From Platycnemis pennipes (taxonomy: Eukaryota; Arthropoda; Insecta; Odonata; Platycnemididae): a DNA stretch of 64,000 nt. Below are positions 55,501 through 61,500 of the stretch, piece after piece. The stretch is from the NCBI GenBank assembly GCA_933228895.1, contig OW121848.1, positions 138,340,615 through 138,404,614 of the forward strand, written 5' to 3'. The notes beneath the pieces are model-generated. The model had not been told where the DNA came from. It did no database searches and saw only the letters and a list, made by a program, of their open reading frames with translations. A program made the position numbers and the translations under genes. Every line of letters begins with the position of its first letter. Within the stretch, counting starts at the first letter, position 1.

Positions 55501-58500
55501 AGAAAATAAAAATAAATCTATGACACCGAAAAATACATATGATTTTCCGATAGCGCGTCCGGGGCATGGCTCCGCGCGGCTTGGGCTGGAAGTGCCGTGA
55601 CTCGCTTACTTTACTCAAGTGACATGGACCCAAGGCTTCCATTTCGTCGTTTTTCAGCTGCACTCATTGTCACTAACCTTCACTGATCTATGCTGATGAA
55701 ATCGTGAGAATATTGGATCGTGCGACGGGATAAGATTACGCGGAATCACTTTATTTTTCTTCGCGTGCGCTTCGGGAACATACTTCTTATTCACGCCCTT
55801 GAAAAGAGTGTAGTCTTTCTAGGGCCCATGTAACATTCTAGAAATACACTGGTTTCTCTTTTGAATTCCTTTTGCCCCCTTCTTTTTATTCACGCGGTAA
55901 GAGATGCACCGACGATTTCAGAGCCTTGGTCTTCGTTTTCCCAGCCACCTTTTCCCCTTTCCTCAGAGGAGATCTGAATGCCAAATGGGGGGAGCGGCAT
56001 GTTCCCTCTGACTCAGTTCAGTCCCTGTACTGAGACAATGGGGATGGGGAGGACCGGTCTCCGTGAGGAATAATTTTCCACTGCCCAAAAACCTTACTCC
56101 ATACGTTTTATTGCACCCACGACCCCTTCCATGCGGTATGCCTTGGGTCTACCTCCTCCGAGTTTATGCCCTTGCAGCCCAGTGCCTATTCATAAGGGGT
56201 GATCCGGAAGCAGGTAAAACATCGCAGACGTCTGCCCATCCACTCCTCCACCTGAGCGCTTTTAGGTTTGTTTCTACTCACATTACCGGGCGAATATTTC
56301 AAAAACATTTACATGCCCAAAAGTGAACACGTTTATCAACATGGTTTCATGATTTAGGTTTGATAGTCTCTTATTAATTTCATATGTGATGCCAAGGAAG
56401 TAACAATTCATTCACAAAAATGAATTAATTCCGTCCATTAAAGAAATATATCCAAAGCTTTTGGCGGTATTGTTTAGCATGTAATATGGTCGAATAATGG
56501 ATCACCTTTCCATCAGAAGGAAATATAGGAACAGCTTATCAATATGCAATTACTATTCTCAGTTGCGATATAGGTCCTTAAGGAAATTTACTAATTGCCG
56601 TCCACCCACTTCGCAATCCGAGCAATTGGCCCCTCGAGAGGAGATCACCGTATGGCGGCCGGGTGCCCGCGCGTAACGTGTGCAAACCCTTTCTGAGAGG
56701 GAATTCCCAGCTAGCCATGCTTCCTCGCCGCCCCTCCCTTTCGGTAGGAGGAGAATAGTGGGTGGCGATCCTTCAGCAGGGTTAGGAGGACACGCAGCTC
56801 AACGCCGCGGTCGGGAATAAGGGTGAGGCGGGAGTCGGGGGTATTTTGCGACCACCTGCAGGTGTCCTATAAACAATGGGTATTCGGGAATATTCGTATG
56901 TTGTCACAGTCCTCATCCTTTTGAAGAACGGAAAAAGGCATTGAATAACCAATTAGAGCGTAACATTAGTTACAGTTTGACCAACGGAAATGTCTTCACA
57001 TGCTTACGGAGCTCTTGCAATCAGTTAAATCTCATACGAATAATTATTTAGTTGTGGTCTCATGCGCGCGCAATTAGCTGTATTAGGACCTGAAACCTTT
57101 AGTGATCATAAAATAGTTAATGTGAAATTTATTGTAGGCGTTGAAAGACATTATCAACCAAGGAAGAGGATATACTTATTTGGCAAGGCCCATTACGACG
57201 GTATGAAAAAGGAATTAAGGGAATCGTTGAATATATTTAGCGAACAAAGCAAAGGATTCGATACAGAGGATTCGGGGAGAGAATTTCTTGAGGACACCCT
57301 TAAAGCAGTTAATGAATACATACCAAGGAAATTCATTAGTGATAATACAAAGCCAAGGTGGTATAATGCGGAGGTTAGGAAATCACTAAAGCGACAAAGG
57401 GTATGCCACGCTAGGATGAAAAATGCAGGACGGGGTCTATCGGTAGAGGAAACAAATGAGTTAGTTCAAAACTATAAAAAAAATTAAAAGCATTAGCAAG
57501 GAAATCATGTCGACAAGCGTTATAACATTTCAAGAGCAAGATGTTAGGAGAATATTTAGATAGCAATCCTAAAGCATTTTGGTCATATGTGAGAGAGAAT
57601 TGGGCAAATAGGTCCACAGTGCACACACTTAAAAACGATAAAGGAATTAGAGTCACCAGCAGTGTAGAAAAAGCCAATTCTTTAAACACCTTCTTCCAAA
57701 GGGTTAGATTAGACATTAGACCAGATTTTAGGGAAACGGCTGCGTGGTCAGTAACAGATTTGTATTGGCATAATACAAATAATAATCTCATGGGCATTAT
57801 TATTATTATTATTATTCAAATTAGGACTCCTAAACTATAAATGCTAAATGGTTTTTTCTACGACGATGGTGGCGAGCATAGATATATGTTCGGGACTTCA
57901 GACGTCGTGCAGCTCGCGTCGAAGAAAATGACAATCTCGGGACATAGGACCGACCCACATTAGTCGGAAATCGAAAAAAGCTGGACAAAAACCTAAAATA
58001 ACTTTTTTTTAGATATACACTTGAAACTTCACACATATTCTAAGAAAAGTTTGCTACTTAAGGAATAATGCATCATTTGTCATGGTTCTCATCCGTTAGT
58101 GAGACACAATGGGGATCAAACATCACGAAGTTTAAAAAAATCCTGTAATAATATTTATCCTAATATCTTACAAGTTGATGATGACGATGTGGGAGGAATT
58201 TGATCAAATAAAAATAGCATGATCTATTATTAGCACAATGCTTTGCTTTTAATTGCCTGAGCTACAAATATATTTGAATCGTTTATTTGCTATTCCATTA
58301 CTTAATGGCAGACACTGTTCTCAGACAAAACTTTTACATCAAGCAGAGTATATCTAACGTTTTAGGGAGACACTTGTCAAGTAACTTATATCTGAGCAGT
58401 CTTTGAAAACTCATTTTCACGAAAGTGAAGAGAAATTAAAAGTAAGTTTGCGACACCCTAAAATACATATGATTTTCCACCGCGCGTTTGGGGTTTGGCT

Positions 58501-61500
58501 CCACGCGTCGGGGGAATTGACGTGACTCGCTTACATTGCTGAAGTGACATGGTCCCTAAGGCTTTTAATTCGTTGTTTTTGAGCTGTAACCATTGTCAGT
58601 AACCTCCATCACTCTTATTTGATGAAATCGCGAGAATCTTGAGCTGTGCGACGGGATAGATTACGCGGAATAGAGTTATTTTTCTTTGCATCCGCTCCGG
58701 GAACATACTTCTTATTCAAGCCCTTGAAAAGAGTGAAGTCTTTCTAGGGCCCATGTGAACTAGATATATTCTAGCTTTTATAAGTAATGGAATAGCAATG
58801 AAACGATTAAAAAAGTATTTGTAGCTCAGCAATTTAAAGGCAAAGCATTGTGTTAATAGGCAAATGATGCAGGTGTTTATTTGGAAATTTGGTTATGTTT
58901 GAGCCCCTGTATCTGACTAACAGATACGAATCATGTCAAATGATGCATTACTCTTTAATTAGCAATCTTTCCTGAGTATTTATGCGACGTTTCAAGTCTA
59001 TATCTCAAAGAAAGCCATTTTCAAAATTTGTCCAGTTTTTTTCGCGACGTAGCTTTTTTGGCGAGCGTAGAGATGTGTTCAGGACTTCGTCGGGAGTGAG
59101 TCGGAATGAACGACCATGGAGTGCCCACAATAGCCCCCTGCTTTAGGGCATAATAAGACCGACCGTGCAGTAATCCCTTCTGCTAAACAGGGAAAGGCGA
59201 GGACGGGGGAGGAGGGAAGGGGGTTTGTTTTCGGTTAGAACTTCGCGAGGCTCCGCCAGAGGGAGGCCGTGACGCAGCGTTGTCAAATCACCGTCAACTC
59301 GGGACTTGGAAAATTTTCGGCTCTGAAGTGTTAACTTTTTTTTGGAAGTGCCTGTACCTTGATAAATACTGCAAAACCATATTCATCATCCTTTTTCATC
59401 CGGGCTTTGGACCGGCATTGGCTAAGTTAAAATACTTTTTTTGCATTTCTTATTTTATATTTTTTTTTATTACTTATAAAAATTTTCTGCCAAAATGGCA
59501 GCACAATTTTCTTAAGTTAGAAGTTTTTTTGTGTGTGGTAAATCTTAAAGCAAGGATCCACACACGTAGCACTCCTGACACAAGTAATGCAGCTCACGCC
59601 TTTTCCACTCGAACGAAAGTTTTGCAATGCCACAACAAAGAGAGATTTTATTTGATCTAAGAAATGGCTAAAACATGGGCATACAGAGAGAGCACTTCTT
59701 GATTTAGAGCCAAGACTGTAGTGAGAAGCACACAAGGAAAGGAAGAATAAATATTCCTATGGACGGGCACATAGGTGTAGAAATGGATTCCTAATGACAA
59801 ATTCGAAGAAACTGATGGGGAATCCAGCAATTCAGTGAGAGGCAGTGAGAAGATAAGCACAGCATGAAAACACTAGAGATACCACCACAAGTTTGGAGAT
59901 GACAATTCTTCAGGGTCGGTTTTCTAGGAAACGGAAAGGGAACCTAGAAATTCAGCGAAAATGCTATTAACCCATTGTGGCCATAAATCATAAATGCACG
60001 AAGAGCATCACCATGTGAAGGGATCTATGGTTTTTCCAAAGTCTGCTACGTGAAACAGTGTGGGGAACTAGCCATCTGGCTCAAGTGCTTTATTGAAGAA
60101 ATGCCCCGGAGAATACGTATGCATTTACGCATAAGGCTACTAAAGTATAGCACCACCAAAAATTCAAATGGTACACCAAAGTATGTGGAGAAGCAACGGT
60201 TTATGTCAGATCCAATTCTTAAGAAACCAGAATACCGGTAATGTTCTATGAGGAAAAATCAGGAAATATAAACATATAAGATAGTTGAGAAGGTATGAAA
60301 TAAAATATGAGAAAAATGAAAAGATATGATAAGTAAGACAGTACGATTGATGATTTCACCAAATTTAGCATTGAACAACAACTTTATCCCTGTGCGTTTT
60401 TTGCCGTAGACATATGTAGTAACTACCAGTTGTAGATTTTTACACAATAACTCAGTTAATATTAACTCTAGAATATAGTTCAAAATTTGTATAAACTCAG
60501 CAAAAAAAAATATTTCATTTTTAAGCTTAAATTATAGAAATAGTCAACAAATAATTGTTTAGAAAAACCAGTGCATTGACTACTAGTTAACCACAGAGTC
60601 ATTCAGCGGCGGGGTTGCTAATGAGACGGAGAGTCGAGCCCAGTTGCCTGGGAAAGGGTCTTAGCTCACGCTAAGCCGGGTCACGAGGGGTCGCAGTATA
60701 CCTGAGGTTATTGCCTCTGCGGCGGTCACTTCTCCTCCTCCTCATCAGCTACAGCTGACACTCGGTCTTTTGCTTAGAAAAATCCACGTAGGCTATGGTC
60801 AACATTCTCTCTTTTGTGTAATAAAATCCACATCAGCCATAGCCAACATTCGGTACAAAAGGGTTAATCAGCTTTTCAAACGTAACTTTAAACTAGAGGC
60901 TCTGGTTAAAACCAAGAGTATCAACAGCTTCATGTAACTTTAACTCTACTTCTGATAAGAGAACATAAAACCACTTAAAATTCTCAGTTCAAACTCATAA
61001 AAGAACATACTATTCCTTAATAATAACTTGCAAAAATGAATAGAGGAATACCTTACTTTATGATCTCTTGCCTTACAAAAACCCCAGATTTAAAAATTAA
61101 TTAAGTACCCATCCTAAAATTGCTACATTGTAGTACTCCAAAATTCCACTGGATATACTGCGACTAAGTTGGAAAAATAATAGAAAAATAGAGTAACAGT
61201 CCTACATTGATTCCTGAATACACAATCAAAAATAAAACTCGCATGCTTTGCAAGAATAGCTATAAATTTAAATTATAAGGAAAAATAAACTTGTGGAAAT
61301 AATGAGGATACGATACTTTCTGATCAATAGCCTCAAGACGATTGCTAGTTTTGGTGCTAACAGGGTAAACAATAAAAAATGAAAAGAGGGAAAGAGGGCA
61401 GATAATTACTTACTTAGCAAATCCAATAAAATCTTCATGGTTTGTATTCATATATGCCAATTCACAGTCATTTATAAGCACTATTTGTTCCTTACATAAC

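Larger units (their letters stand above)
54753..59354. mobile_element. 4.6-kb composite element with about 600-bp terminal inverted repeats
   Basis: Both ends start CAGGCACTTCCAAAAAAAAG when read inward, and each is bordered by TA. The arms (54753-55365 and 58775-59354) are inverse copies. The outer 150 bases are well over 90% identical by eye; the inner parts are more diverged, and the right arm has an internal deletion. Inside, 57930-58770 repeats 55010-55845 in direct orientation. A LINE fragment and a GC-rich block lie between. No transposase was recognised. TA borders suggest mobilisation by a Tc1/mariner-type enzyme, but the family is unknown to me. Confidence 0.85.

Noticed and set aside
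56063..56326. Frame containing [10 protein letters not shown], which looks like a P-loop
   Set aside because: The surrounding sequence has no other NTPase motif and lies within the composite element. The match is short and could be chance.
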